IMG/VR virus record: IMGVR_UViG_3300027854_000006 | Coordinates: 1-44,028 of that record | Source: a virus | Reading direction: 5' to 3' (one strand) | Length of the DNA stretch: 44,028 nt | Shown: positions 13,394 to 20,784 of the stretch, in pieces | How the letters are laid out: each line of letters starts with the position of its first letter | How positions within the stretch are numbered: the stretch's first letter is position 1 | Notes under the pieces: generated by a model | Databases searched by the model: none | Told to the model about the DNA's origin: nothing | What the model saw: the letters and a program-made list of their open reading frames with translations, nothing else | Translations under genes and position numbers: made by a program

Positions 13394-13758
13394 TGACGTT
13401 CTTGAAACGAAACGCTTTGTTTATCTTCGCGGGCGCCCTGTTGCCCGGTATCGTGGTCTTCGCGTTCCTGTTCTACTTGGTCGCGTCCTTCGCTTTGCCA
13501 GCACACGTAGACACGACGTTCATCGCTCCCCCGACAAACTCGGGGTGGATGATCGAGCAAAACGGCGTGCGCATTTGGGGTGAGGGCGCCCCGCCGAACC
13601 CCTACGTGCGACACGTTCCGCCGCCGGACGATCCAGCCGCCGCAGCCGCGCGCGAGCGCAAGTGGGTTGCCGAGTGCGACCCGAAGCTCGTCCGTGACCG
13701 CTACGGCGTGCAACGCTACACCTACGCCGCCGGCTGCGAGTTCGGAAGCCACCCATGA
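13390..13758 (+). CDS. Membrane-anchored hypothetical protein (122 aa)
   Basis: One hydrophobic helix (residues about 9-35, ALFIFAGALLPGIVVFAFLF onward) follows a short basic N-terminus, so the Pro-rich C-terminal part would lie outside the cytoplasm. It could be a signal anchor. The end (AECDPKLVRDRYGVQRYTY) is conserved-looking but unidentified. Tandem ATGs at 13390 and 13393. Confidence 0.75.
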   Translation: MMTFLKRNALFIFAGALLPGIVVFAFLFYLVASFALPAHVDTTFIAPPTNSGWMIEQNGVRIWGEGAPPNPYVRHVPPPDDPAAAAARERKWVAECDPKLVRDRYGVQRYTYAAGCEFGSHP

Positions 13759-13910
13759 AGAACAGGCTCGCGTTTCGGCTCTATCGTTGGTCTGTCAAGT
13801 TCAATCGGTTCGCGTGGCGCATGTGGCAGTGGAGTGAGAACCTGCAAACACGCGCTCATGATAACTGGCTGTTCGATGAGTACAAGCAGAAGCACCGAAG
13901 GGATTACTGA
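13755..13910 (+). CDS. Small basic aromatic protein (51 aa)
   Basis: MKNRLAFRLYRWSVKFNRFA is a basic, aromatic amphipathic sequence likely to contact membrane or nucleic acid, followed by a polar tail. ATGA overlap with the gene before. Function unknown. Confidence 0.65.
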   Translation: MKNRLAFRLYRWSVKFNRFAWRMWQWSENLQTRAHDNWLFDEYKQKHRRDY

Positions 13911-13955
13911 TGGCACTGATTCGAGTTCACAAGTTTTAGCTCCGGGAGATATGCG

Positions 13956-14423
13956 ATGTCACTGACACTGCAAGACATGCGCGCGGCTCTCAAAGGACAG
14001 ATGCGAGCAGAGGAAGCTATTTTCTTCTTTTGTCTCGCATGGAACTCCGGTGCCGAAAGCGATTTATACCGCATCATGGTCGCGACCGAGTTCCACCCGC
14101 GTCTGCATTTACAAAAGCAGGTCGAGAACGACCCTGAGATTTTGTACTGCCACGAAATCCTCAAGGACCTGTACGAGAAAGCATCCGGGATACCGCTGCG
14201 GGAGTTTCCACTTCGACCGGTGAAGTTCGCCGACGTGAAAGAGAACGATGTGTTGGTTCACGGACCGGGGCGTCCATTCGTGTGTCTCGAAGCCGGCTGG
14301 CCATGCCGAGTCTACAAGTGGCACGGCGACCTGGGCGTCGCGTGCGCGGAGGATGGTCACGGCTCCTCATTTCATCCACTCAAAGCCGACATGAATGGCA
14401 ACATAGTCGGCTTCCGCTGGTAG
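13956..14423 (+). CDS. Hypothetical protein (155 aa)
   Basis: GGGAGA precedes ATG 13956. The N-terminal half is helical (MSLTLQDMRAALKGQMRAEE...), and the second half is beta-rich, including VLVHGPGRPFVCLEAGW and WHGDLGVACAEDGHGSSFHP. No family recognised. Two hairpins follow. Confidence 0.75.
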   Translation: MSLTLQDMRAALKGQMRAEEAIFFFCLAWNSGAESDLYRIMVATEFHPRLHLQKQVENDPEILYCHEILKDLYEKASGIPLREFPLRPVKFADVKENDVLVHGPGRPFVCLEAGWPCRVYKWHGDLGVACAEDGHGSSFHPLKADMNGNIVGFRW

Positions 14424-14433
14424 CAACCGGCAC

Positions 14434-14455
14434 CCTATAAGTTCTAGCTTATAGG
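14434..14455 (+). terminator. Hairpin after 13956-14423
   Basis: A perfect 8-bp stem CCTATAAG/CTTATAGG around a 6-nt loop, 10 bp after the stop codon. No T run, so terminator function is uncertain. Confidence 0.45.
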
Positions 14456-14494
14456 AACCGCTCAAGATTATCAGACATAGCCTATAGCCTCGAC

Positions 14495-14522
14495 CGGAGA
14501 GAACTTTTCTTTGTTCTCTCCG
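14495..14522 (+). terminator. Hairpin with U-rich loop
   Basis: A perfect 10-bp stem CGGAGAGAAC/GTTCTCTCCG encloses the loop TTTTCTTT. It lies 62 bp before the next start, so it could be a 5' leader hairpin rather than a terminator. Confidence 0.45.
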
Positions 14523-14584
14523 ATTGAGGTTTCATGCGATTTGTGCGATGTTCCGCCATCAAATCAAACCAGCGGGAGGCGGAC

Positions 14585-14770
14585 ATGGGCAAGAAGAAAG
14601 ATACGGCGCGTAAAGCGAAGAAGGCAGAAAAGAAAGCCGCAAAGTTGACCACGCCGACCGTGGATACTCCGGCAGTTCCGGAGACTCCACCGACTCCGGT
14701 GACGACCGACGACAGTCCAGCCGGCGACGATGACGGGTCTGTGGAGGGAGATAATCCTTTTTCGACGTAA
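14585..14770 (+). CDS. Small low-complexity Lys/Thr/Pro protein (61 aa)
   Basis: MGKKKDTARKAKKAEKKAAK is followed by a Thr/Pro/Val-rich and then acidic segment, giving a basic head and acidic tail. ATG 14585 has GGGAGG nearby; the frame is open further upstream to 14534 but without a ribosome-binding site. Probably disordered. Role unknown; it precedes an Ig-like protein. Confidence 0.7.
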   Translation: MGKKKDTARKAKKAEKKAAKLTTPTVDTPAVPETPPTPVTTDDSPAGDDDGSVEGDNPFST

Positions 14771-14782
14771 AGGAGTCGCAAT

Positions 14783-15241
14783 ATGTTTTGGCATTGGCAT
14801 CGTCGGCAGCGGCATAAACCAGACTGCGACATTCGGGTTTGGTTTGTCGTTGAAGTAAGTGACGATCACGGCGTCTACTTTCAGGCGCGCGAACTAACAA
14901 AAGGGAGGATTACAACTATGGCTACAGTTCCGTTGAACGTCGGTCACACTGCGAATATGTCGTTGGTGTTCACCGATCAGAATGGCAATCCAATGCTCAC
15001 GCAACCGACGCCGGATGCGTCGCCTGCTACTACGTGGTCGGATGCTCCGGGTTCACCGGCTGTGGGCGTACTGACTCCGGCGGGCAATACGGCTTCCGAA
15101 CTTGCCGAAAACCCCGGCTCAGACGTTGTGTCCGTAACGACCTACGTCGGTGGTGTTGAGTATCAGGCGTCAGTGACACTCGTAGTGTCCGCCGCTCCGC
15201 AAGTTCTGACCGGCGTTCAGATCGCCGTTTCAGTGAGCTAA
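14783..15241 (+). CDS. Ig-like protein with two in-frame starts (152 or 107 aa)
   Basis: From ATG 14918 the product (MATVPLNVGHTANMSLVFTD...) is a Thr/Ser/Val-rich beta protein ending in SVTTYVGGVEYQASVTLVVS, typical of bacterial Ig-like or phage decoration-type domains. That ATG has its own GGGAGG site. The same frame also opens at ATG 14783 (AAAGGAG upstream), adding 45 residues (MFWHWHRRQRHKPDCDIRVW...). Both starts look usable, so one gene may make two forms, or a small gene may have lost its stop and fused to the Ig-like gene. Confidence 0.7.
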   Translation: MFWHWHRRQRHKPDCDIRVWFVVEVSDDHGVYFQARELTKGRITTMATVPLNVGHTANMSLVFTDQNGNPMLTQPTPDASPATTWSDAPGSPAVGVLTPAGNTASELAENPGSDVVSVTTYVGGVEYQASVTLVVSAAPQVLTGVQIAVSVS

Positions 15242-15246
15242 TCGAA

Positions 15247-15339
15247 TACGGCTGAGGCGTAGCGCGCGCTGAGGCCGTAAAGAGAGCCGAGACGGAGTAG
15301 GGATGTGTCGGCAGGCACCCCCGAAAGGTCTCGGCTCTC
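15247..15339 (+). other. Two consecutive hairpins in a 275-bp gene-free stretch
   Basis: TACGGC/GCCGTA (15247-15252/15274-15279) forms the first hairpin and a perfect 12-bp GAGAGCCGAGAC/GTCTCGGCTCTC stem (15282-15293/15328-15339) with a 34-nt loop forms the second. The rest of 15242-15516 contains a TTGACA (15387) without a good -10, a small CCGGG/CCCGG hairpin near 15461, and GTGG-AACAT-CCAC just before the next start. It may combine a terminator and a leader. Confidence 0.45.
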
Positions 15340-15516
15340 GGCTATTAACACTGTCGCCGTTAGCGTGCAGTTCGGCTGTTAGTGACTTGACATCGGGTCC
15401 GAATTTTGCGAGGTTGACCGCTCGCGCATCTGCGACGTAAGGCGGAACAAGGGATAGCCGGGATTACGCCCGGAACGCCCCCGCCGAAAAGGAAGGGTGC
15501 AAGTGGAACATCCACG

Positions 15517-16005
15517 ATGGCGGTGGAAGCCCGCCCCGGTTTCGTTTTAGAGAAAGTCCCCCGAGTGGCTCGCTACAAACACGGCACACAAGGCAAGTGG
15601 ATTCAGTGCGCTCTCCCGCCCCACCGCAACAAGTTTGCGTGTTGCGGCTGCGGCATGACTCACGAACACGAATACAAAATCATTCCCACAACACGCGGTC
15701 CAAAGCGCCTCACGCTCTGGACGCGCATTCGGCTTGACAAGCGGGCCACCGCTCGGATACGGAAGCACCAGAAGGAACTTCACGAGTCAGAGATTTTCTA
15801 CATCGCAATCTTCCCGAAAAAAGGAAAGCACGCACCATGGGCGCTCATACCGGACGATGTTTCAGGGCTTGGCGACGAACTAAAGCTCGCAAGCAAGCTC
15901 AAGGCCTCGCGTGGAACTTCCCGATTCGGCAAAAAGTCCCGCTCGCGCTCCGCCCGTTCCTCACGGGCGAAGGTCGGCAAAAGTCGGCTAGTCGGAACGC
16001 GATGA
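15517..16005 (+). CDS. Hypothetical basic protein with Cys cluster (162 aa)
   Basis: A middle segment FACCGCGMTHEHEYKI carries cysteines and histidines that could bind metal, followed by an RI-RLDKRATARIRKHQ basic helix and a Ser/Arg/Lys-rich tail, suggesting nucleic-acid contact. The best purine-rich site (AAGGAAGG, ~15489) is about 20 nt away, with a small hairpin between that may bring it closer. Function not recognised. Confidence 0.7.
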   Translation: MAVEARPGFVLEKVPRVARYKHGTQGKWIQCALPPHRNKFACCGCGMTHEHEYKIIPTTRGPKRLTLWTRIRLDKRATARIRKHQKELHESEIFYIAIFPKKGKHAPWALIPDDVSGLGDELKLASKLKASRGTSRFGKKSRSRSARSSRAKVGKSRLVGTR

Positions 16006-16094
16006 CGCTCGCGATCAGCCGCTACGCCGAGCACCAAACGATGATCGGCAAACAGGTTGAGACCATGCGTCGGGGCACCGCTCGGGGTCAGTAA
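16002..16094 (+). CDS. Very small protein (30 aa)
   Basis: MTLAISRYAEHQTMIGKQVE... is coupled to the preceding stop by ATGA. The longer reading of this frame overlaps the preceding gene and was not used. Supported only by geometry. Confidence 0.5.
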   Translation: MTLAISRYAEHQTMIGKQVETMRRGTARGQ

Positions 16095-16182
16095 GTCACG
16101 GGTTGCTTGAAAACCCGAAATCCCTTAAGAGTGTCTTAATAGTTGTCCCCCCTCTCCCGTCACGAACCCATGGGAGAGTATC

Positions 16183-16440
16183 ATGGCTGTACTCAAGGAA
16201 GCTGCGAAGAAGCGGATGGCGCCGAGCACGTTCGGTCTGCCCGCGAAGAAAGGTCCGCAAGGCGGCGTCAAGGGCAAGTACCCAATGCCCGACAAGGCTC
16301 ATGCCGCGAATGCAAAAGCCCGCGCGACGCAGATGGTTGCCAAGGGCAAGCTGTCGGCGGCCGATGCCGCGACGATTCGCCACAAAGCCAATCATATCCT
16401 GGGCGAGACCGACTCCACGTACCACAATATCCCTAAGTAA
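16183..16440 (+). CDS. Small Lys/Ala-rich conserved protein, DUF6582-like (85 aa)
   Basis: The pattern FGLPAKKG...KYPMPDKAHAANAKARATQ...GKLSAADAATIRHKAN is a common phage and bacterial small-protein signature (annotated as DUF6582 or left unnamed). GGGAGAG precedes the ATG. The basic, helical make-up suggests nucleic-acid or capsid association. A clean terminator follows. Confidence 0.75.
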   Translation: MAVLKEAAKKRMAPSTFGLPAKKGPQGGVKGKYPMPDKAHAANAKARATQMVAKGKLSAADAATIRHKANHILGETDSTYHNIPK

Positions 16441-16472
16441 CCGCCGGTTAACCGTTTTCAGGCAATCCGGTT

Positions 16473-16494
16473 GCCCGGCGGCTTTCCGCCGGGC
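16473..16494 (+). terminator. GC-rich hairpin terminator
   Basis: A perfect 9-bp stem GCCCGGCGG/CCGCCGGGC with loop CTTT, followed by ATAGTGTTATT. It separates the conserved small protein from the start of the tag cluster. Confidence 0.6.
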
Positions 16495-16517
16495 ATAGTG
16501 TTATTCGGAGCAGACCC

Positions 16518-16808
16518 ATGAAGGACGCAAAAGGACACGGTTCGGACGCGCGCGGGAACACTTCTATCGCACCCACCGGCTTGACCGCCGCAGCGCGGGA
16601 TCGGGTCATTCGCGGCAAGATGGTCGATCAGTCGCACTTTCCTGTGACCACGGTCTCGGATCGAATGGCGGCGAACGCGCTCGGGCAGGCACATCCCAAG
16701 TCGTATATCTCGCCGCTCGGATCGAGCTTTGCGGCGGCTCAGGATCAATTGGACCGCGCGCGCAACCTCGCACTCCCGCGTGGCACGCCTGGACGGAGGA
16801 AGTCATGA
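16518..16808 (+). CDS. KDAKGHGSD-tagged protein with HPKS motif (96 aa)
   Basis: Starts MKDAKGHGSDARG and later contains AANALGQAHPKSYISPL, a variant of the LAQGHPKS motif shared by several neighbours. The remainder is helical and polar. It is the first member of the tagged cluster, right after a terminator. Its stop overlaps the next tagged gene (ATGA). Confidence 0.8.
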   Translation: MKDAKGHGSDARGNTSIAPTGLTAAARDRVIRGKMVDQSHFPVTTVSDRMAANALGQAHPKSYISPLGSSFAAAQDQLDRARNLALPRGTPGRRKS

Positions 16809-17062
16809 AAGACGCAAAAGGACACGGCAGCGATCCTCGTAATCGGATGCCGACCATTGAGGAAGCGTCACGTCCTGGCATTCGCTCGCCTGCGGGCGCC
16901 GGGAAGCCAATGGCCTCGGACAACATCGACACGATGCGGATAATTGCCGACCTGCGGGCGCGGATGTCCGGCACAGGTCCGGGACACCAAGCGGCGCTTG
17001 GGCAAGGAATTCGAAATCTACAGGGCGTCTCGTTTGATCGAGGCGGCGGGAGGCTAAAATGA
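16805..17062 (+). CDS. KDAKGHGSD-tagged protein (85 aa)
   Basis: Begins MKDAKGHGSDPRNRMPT and ends with a basic Gly/Arg tail. The middle (NIDTMRIIADLRARMSGTG, then GHQAALGQGIRNLQG) is helical. No recognised enzyme domain. ATGA-coupled to both neighbours, which are also tagged. Confidence 0.8.
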   Translation: MKDAKGHGSDPRNRMPTIEEASRPGIRSPAGAGKPMASDNIDTMRIIADLRARMSGTGPGHQAALGQGIRNLQGVSFDRGGGRLK

Positions 17063-17514
17063 AAGATGCAAAAGGACACGGTTCGGACGCGCGCGGTGGC
17101 GGAAATCTCCCCGTGGTTCAGTCAAATGCCGCTTACATTTCCGGACCGGCACACCAAGCCGGTGTGCAGCAAGTCGGTCAGCGACCGGCGTTGCCGCCGG
17201 AAGGTCCAGAATCACGCGAGTTGCGGCTCTTTGCCGACAACGACGCCAATCTTAATCGGCAGTCAACACAGCCGATCCGCGACAACCTCGGCAAGAAAAT
17301 GGACAAGGGCGTCTATGACCCGACGTTGGCGACAAAGCTGTGGGGCTATCACGCCGACCGCGCTGCGCAGTCTTACGCCAAGCAGTTCGGCAGTGCCGAC
17401 CAGCCTTGGCATAAGATGTTCACTCCGGCTGTGCGCAAGGAAGCGGCTGCGCATTGGGAAGCCGACGAGCGCGACGACATTAAGAGCGGATCGAGCCGCA
17501 CCTACAAGGGGTAA
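17059..17514 (+). CDS. KDAKGHGSD-tagged protein (151 aa)
   Basis: Has both tag elements: MKDAKGHGSDARGGG and SGPAHQAGVQQVGQRP (about residues 30-45). The C-terminal region (DPTLATKLWGYHADRAAQSY...MFTPAVRKEAAAHWEADE) is helical, with no family I can name. Confidence 0.8.
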   Translation: MKDAKGHGSDARGGGNLPVVQSNAAYISGPAHQAGVQQVGQRPALPPEGPESRELRLFADNDANLNRQSTQPIRDNLGKKMDKGVYDPTLATKLWGYHADRAAQSYAKQFGSADQPWHKMFTPAVRKEAAAHWEADERDDIKSGSSRTYKG

Positions 17515-17520
17515 AGTGCC

Positions 17521-17958
17521 ATGAAGGATGCCAAGGGACACGGCAGCGAAGCGCACGGCGGAGCCGGTGCGCACTCAGAGGGCGTGCAGCAAGTTGGCCG
17601 TCCGGTCGCTATGCAGCGCCGCCAGTACGAAGCCATCGCGGGAGCGATTAGTCGGCTCCCCGCAGATATTTCGTATGCGAAAGGCAACATTGCGCAGCAT
17701 TTCGCGGATGCCTTGAAGGGTACGAATCCGAATTTCAACGCAGGCAAGTTCCAGACCGCAGCGATGACCGGCGACATGGGTCGCACACAAAGTAAGGCTC
17801 CTGGGATGCAGAGCCGCCACTATGAGGCGGTTGCCGGAGCTATCGCCAACTTGCCATCCACATTACGCGGCTCAGTAGCCACGCACTTCGCGGGCGAGTT
17901 GGGTCGCAGCAACGCAAACTTCAATTCGGGGCGGTTTTTGAAATCAGCGGGAGCGTGA
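17521..17958 (+). CDS. KDAKGHGSD-tagged protein with internal duplication (145 aa)
   Basis: After MKDAKGHGSEAHGG and AHSEGVQQVGRPV, the protein contains two copies of a ~45-residue module: MQRRQYEAIAGAISRLPAD...NFNAGKF and MQSRHYEAVAGAIANLPST...NFNSGRF. The module (YEA[IV]AGAI...LP...FA..L....N.NF..G[KR]F) resembles a short helical motif seen in phage hypotheticals. The duplication suggests a two-fold binding surface. Function unknown. Confidence 0.8.
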   Translation: MKDAKGHGSEAHGGAGAHSEGVQQVGRPVAMQRRQYEAIAGAISRLPADISYAKGNIAQHFADALKGTNPNFNAGKFQTAAMTGDMGRTQSKAPGMQSRHYEAVAGAIANLPSTLRGSVATHFAGELGRSNANFNSGRFLKSAGA

Positions 17959-17959
17959 C

Positions 17960-18154
17960 ATGAAGGATGCCAAAGGGCACGGCTCAAACTCACGCGGCGG
18001 TCCGACGATGACGCCGGGAATGGCGACTGGCGTTGGCATGGACGCTGGCAACAAGAGTATGCGGGCGGCTGGACGCACTGCCTGGAATGAGGATGACCAG
18101 AATGCGGCGAGCGCCGCGCTCGCGCAGGCGCGACGCGGTATCCGGTTTCCGTGA
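17960..18154 (+). CDS. KDAKGHGSN-tagged protein, probably frameshifted (64 aa)
   Basis: Starts MKDAKGHGSNSRGG and ends in an abrupt TGA after ARRGIRFP. The sequence continues in another frame as REKYGAPRDHAAEARGFASG through 18248 without a start codon, so the original product was probably about 95 aa. One extra C in TTTCCG (around 18146-18151) would explain it. It may be a genuine mutation, a sequencing error, or programmed. Confidence 0.7.
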   Translation: MKDAKGHGSNSRGGPTMTPGMATGVGMDAGNKSMRAAGRTAWNEDDQNAASAALAQARRGIRFP

Positions 18155-18248
18155 AAAGTACGGCGCTCCGCGCGATCACGCAGCCGAAGCTCGTGGCTTC
18201 GCCAGCGGGAAGCGGGAAATCAATCGCCTCAAGAGGCAGGGGAAGTAA
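18150..18248 (+). pseudogene. Out-of-frame C-terminal part of the preceding tagged gene
   Basis: The frame codes for REKYGAPRDHAAEARGFASG and a basic end (KREINRLKRQGK), ending at TAA 18246-18248. No start codon or ribosome-binding site serves it. Removing one base near 18148 would join it to 17960-18154. Confidence 0.5.
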
Positions 18249-18251
18249 ACA

Positions 18252-18500
18252 ATGGCTTGGTCAGACGCGGCTCGACAGGCGGCTCGCGCCGCCGAAGCGG
18301 CGAAGAAGGGCAGCGGCGTAAGCGATCAACAAGCCGCTCAATCTCTTGCGGGCGGCGGGGCAAAGTCGGCTCCGGTGCCATTGCACTCTGGTACGTTGCC
18401 GACGCCACAAAGCGGCTGTCGGATTATCTACGACTCGGGTCAGTTCCTTCGTGTCACTCCTGATAACGGCAGCGTGCCCAACGCTTGCGCGATAACATAA
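18252..18500 (+). CDS. Small protein with degenerate LAQGxxKS motif (82 aa)
   Basis: The N-terminal Ala-rich helix (WSDAARQAARAAEAAKKG) leads to DQQAAQSLAGGGAKSAPVPL, a variant of the shared LAQGHPKSxPVK motif; the closest relative is the gene at 24672. AGGGGAAG upstream supports ATG 18252. Function unknown. Confidence 0.75.
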   Translation: MAWSDAARQAARAAEAAKKGSGVSDQQAAQSLAGGGAKSAPVPLHSGTLPTPQSGCRIIYDSGQFLRVTPDNGSVPNACAIT

Positions 18501-18510
18501 TGAGGATGTC

Positions 18511-18870
18511 ATGTCCGGCTGGACAGAAGAAGCTCGGCAGGCGTCGATAGAGACCCGCGAAGCCGATGCAAAAGGAAAGCAAGCGCAAGCGCAGCGGTTC
18601 GGACCGGGGCGTATGGCGCATTTTGCCAAGAAGAAAGGTCAGCGCGGCGGCGGCGGAGGCGGCGGTAGCGGTGGCGGGGGTAGCGGCGGAGGCGGTATGG
18701 GCGGTCGCGGCGGAGGCGGTCGCGGCGGCGGCGGAGGCGGCGGCAGCGGTGAAATGCACACGCACAATCTTGCGAAAAAGCACGGCCTTCAAACGTCGCA
18801 TCTTTCTATGCTGGATCAAAAAGAACAAGAGGATCAGCAAGCTCAGCAAGGTGGCGGGAGACGAAGATGA
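18511..18870 (+). CDS. Gly-rich low-complexity protein (119 aa)
   Basis: A helical head (MSGWTEEARQASIETREADA), a long Gly/Ser/Arg tract (about residues 45-80) and a polar tail (MHTHNLAKKHGLQTSHLSML). The glycine tract is probably disordered, possibly a spacer or RNA-binding RGG-like segment. Its stop overlaps the next tagged gene. Confidence 0.75.
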   Translation: MSGWTEEARQASIETREADAKGKQAQAQRFGPGRMAHFAKKKGQRGGGGGGGSGGGGSGGGGMGGRGGGGRGGGGGGGSGEMHTHNLAKKHGLQTSHLSMLDQKEQEDQQAQQGGGRRR

Positions 18871-19346
18871 AAGATGCCAAAGGTCATGGCTCCGACCCAC
18901 GCGGCGGCTCACATCAAGACGGCGTGAACCAAATCGGGCAGAAGTTTCGGTCGGCATCGCCGACCGAGTTTTTAGCCGCGCGTGCTCAGTCGAGCCGTCC
19001 AGGCATGTTCACACCACACGCTCCGGAGGACCTTGCACAATTCAAGTTGTTCATCAATCCGGCGGGTACGGTCGGCGGGGCGGTCAGTCCGACCGGCGAC
19101 ATCCAGAGCGTTTTCAATAACAGCGGTGTCAAGGGTGCGGGTGGCGCGGCGGTAGAGGAAGCCAAAGCTCGGGGCGGCAAGACGTTGGACTGTTTCGCTC
19201 CGGTGCTCCCGGAAATCTACAAGCAGCATGGATTCGAGGAGACCGGTCGCGCTCCGTTCGATCCCAAGCAGGCGCCTCCGCAGTGGGACACGAAGAAATA
19301 CGGCACACCTGACGTTGTGTTCATGAAGCTCAAAGGTGCGAAATGA
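18867..19346 (+). CDS. KDAKGHGSD-tagged GNAT-like protein (159 aa)
   Basis: The tag pair MKDAKGHGSDPRGG and SHQDGVNQIGQ is followed by a domain with the order and spacing of a GNAT acetyltransferase fold: a strand pair LFINPAGTVGGAVSPTGDIQ, SVFNNSG, the helix GGAAVEEAKARGG, then TLDCFAPVLPEIYKQHGFEE and a final strand PDVVFMKL. The standard acetyl-CoA loop (Q/RxxGxG/A) is not clear, so it may be a GNAT-like fold without that activity. Adjacent genes are tagged too. Confidence 0.7.
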   Translation: MKDAKGHGSDPRGGSHQDGVNQIGQKFRSASPTEFLAARAQSSRPGMFTPHAPEDLAQFKLFINPAGTVGGAVSPTGDIQSVFNNSGVKGAGGAAVEEAKARGGKTLDCFAPVLPEIYKQHGFEETGRAPFDPKQAPPQWDTKKYGTPDVVFMKLKGAK

Positions 19347-19618
19347 CGCCGAAAGTATCGCCACTTGAAAAGATTGTTGCATTCAACCCGGCGCCCCATG
19401 CGGTCGCACCGACTCCGCGCGACATAAACGAACTCACGCCCACCGAAGTAGCGAGCGCGCTTGCTCAGGGTCATCCCAAATCAGTCCCGGTTAAAACCCA
19501 CAAGGGAATGGAGGGTGGTCGTACTGGATACCCGCACTTGACACCGCATAGTTTGCGTTTTCGGAACGCACACGAAACCGTAGGGACAAAGATCGAACCG
19601 GACAAGAGGATGACATGA
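19343..19618 (+). CDS. LAQGHPKS-motif protein (91 aa)
   Basis: Contains the best copy of the second shared motif, VASALAQGHPKSVPVKTHKG (about residues 36-55); the rest is polar. ATGA-coupled on both sides within the cluster. No enzyme domain visible. Confidence 0.75.
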   Translation: MTPKVSPLEKIVAFNPAPHAVAPTPRDINELTPTEVASALAQGHPKSVPVKTHKGMEGGRTGYPHLTPHSLRFRNAHETVGTKIEPDKRMT

Positions 19619-19953
19619 GTGGTCCAGCGCACCAACAGGGGGTCAAGGAAGCGACTAAGAAGCTGACCCCGATAATGATCCCGATCCGCGAGATTGCGAG
19701 CACCGGCTATCCATTACAAGATTACGCCGATGTCGAGAAAGTTCAACGAATGCAAAACAGCATTCGCATGGGCAAGAAAATAAAACCGATCCGCGTTAGT
19801 GAACTGACGCCCGAGAACCGGGACCTTTACGGCGTCCAAGACTCGAACAAGAAGTGGTATCTAAATAACGGTCATCATCGGCTGGCTGCGCAGGCGCTCG
19901 AAGGCGTCAAGAAAGTTCGGGCTGTTTCGTATCTTCACAGCAAGAGGATTTGA
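19615..19953 (+). CDS. ParB/sulfiredoxin-fold-like protein (112 aa)
   Basis: After MSGPAHQQGVKEATKK (second tag element without KDAKGHGSD), the sequence IPIREIASTG...VEKVQRMQNSIRMGKKIKPI then YLNNGHHRLAAQALEG matches the ParB-like nuclease/sulfiredoxin fold, whose GHHR loop binds nucleotide. Members act as nucleases, CTPases or kinases; the activity here is unknown. Start by ATGA overlap. Confidence 0.75.
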   Translation: MSGPAHQQGVKEATKKLTPIMIPIREIASTGYPLQDYADVEKVQRMQNSIRMGKKIKPIRVSELTPENRDLYGVQDSNKKWYLNNGHHRLAAQALEGVKKVRAVSYLHSKRI

Positions 19954-19959
19954 TTTGCC

Positions 19960-20406
19960 ATGGTACAACCAGTGAAACAAGAAGATCAAAGTAAGAAGCC
20001 GAAGCAGTGGCCAATTAAGTCTCAGGTGCCACACATTGGCGAGCTTACCCGGAAAGAGGTAAAGCCGGACCCGCCGGGTACGGTACAACCTCCTCACATT
20101 CCGATCTTCGACCATAACGGACATATACGCGGGCGCGTCGGTCCGAAGGCTACCAGCGTGACCGTGGCGAGATTCCTCGGACGGCACGGCGCCACGCTCG
20201 GCAAGAAAGACGGCAAGCCTGCATGGCTTGGTCAGAAACCTCCCATGCCACCAAAACCTATAAAGTTCGTAACACCAAAACCTACGGCTTCCCCCGCCCA
20301 GGCGCAGAATCACAAGCTCGAAATATCGCTCAAAGCCGACAAAGGCAGCGTGAATAAGAATCCAAAAAGCCGACCGGAAACCCATGTTCGGCCACATCGG
20401 GGGTAA
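19960..20406 (+). CDS. Pro/Lys-rich hypothetical protein (148 aa)
   Basis: Low-complexity and basic (MVQPVKQEDQSKKPKQWP), with a compact middle (IPIFDHNGHIRGRVGPKATS). Predicted mostly disordered. No tag motif. Sits between tagged genes. Confidence 0.7.
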   Translation: MVQPVKQEDQSKKPKQWPIKSQVPHIGELTRKEVKPDPPGTVQPPHIPIFDHNGHIRGRVGPKATSVTVARFLGRHGATLGKKDGKPAWLGQKPPMPPKPIKFVTPKPTASPAQAQNHKLEISLKADKGSVNKNPKSRPETHVRPHRG

Positions 20407-20411
20407 GTCAC

Positions 20412-20780
20412 ATGAAAGACGCCAAGGGACACGGGTCCGACCCGAAAGGCGCTCACGCAGAGGGCGTCGATCAAATTGGGCAACCAAAAACTTATACATG
20501 GGCAAAAGGATTAGATGGGGTTCACCGACTAGCTTCGGGTAACGAGCCGCCTATCGCTTCGGTATTTAAGCCTGGAACCGAGAAGCCGCCATTGTCCGGC
20601 GGTCCGGTACCAAAGGGGTATTACTACGGGCAGCTTCACAAAGATTTCAACACCGGAGCAGGGAAATCGGGAAGTTGGGGACTTCTTGGCTCTGTGCAAT
20701 CGGCAAAGGGGTGGGTTGAACGTAAATCAGCGAATAGTTGGGACGCTCCGAATATTTCAAATCCAACTCGTCGGGGGTAA
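20412..20780 (+). CDS. KDAKGHGSD-tagged protein, paralogue of the cassette 2 cargo (122 aa)
   Basis: MKDAKGHGSDPKG, AHAEGVDQIGQPK and the C-terminal domain GYYYGQLHKDFN...NSWDAPNISNP make it a close paralogue of 2087-2446 (about 73% identity over the shared ~99 residues). This resident copy has no inverted repeats around it. Function unknown. Confidence 0.82.
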   Translation: MKDAKGHGSDPKGAHAEGVDQIGQPKTYTWAKGLDGVHRLASGNEPPIASVFKPGTEKPPLSGGPVPKGYYYGQLHKDFNTGAGKSGSWGLLGSVQSAKGWVERKSANSWDAPNISNPTRRG

Positions 20781-20784
20781 AGTC

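Noticed and set aside
13910-13939. Nine-codon frame MALIRVHKF
   Set aside because: It has ATG overlap with the previous stop but is too short to support as a gene; it could be a leader.
15387-15415. Promoter with consensus TTGACA
   Set aside because: The hexamer 17 bp downstream is GAGGTT, too far from a -10 box; kept only as a note in the hairpin entry.
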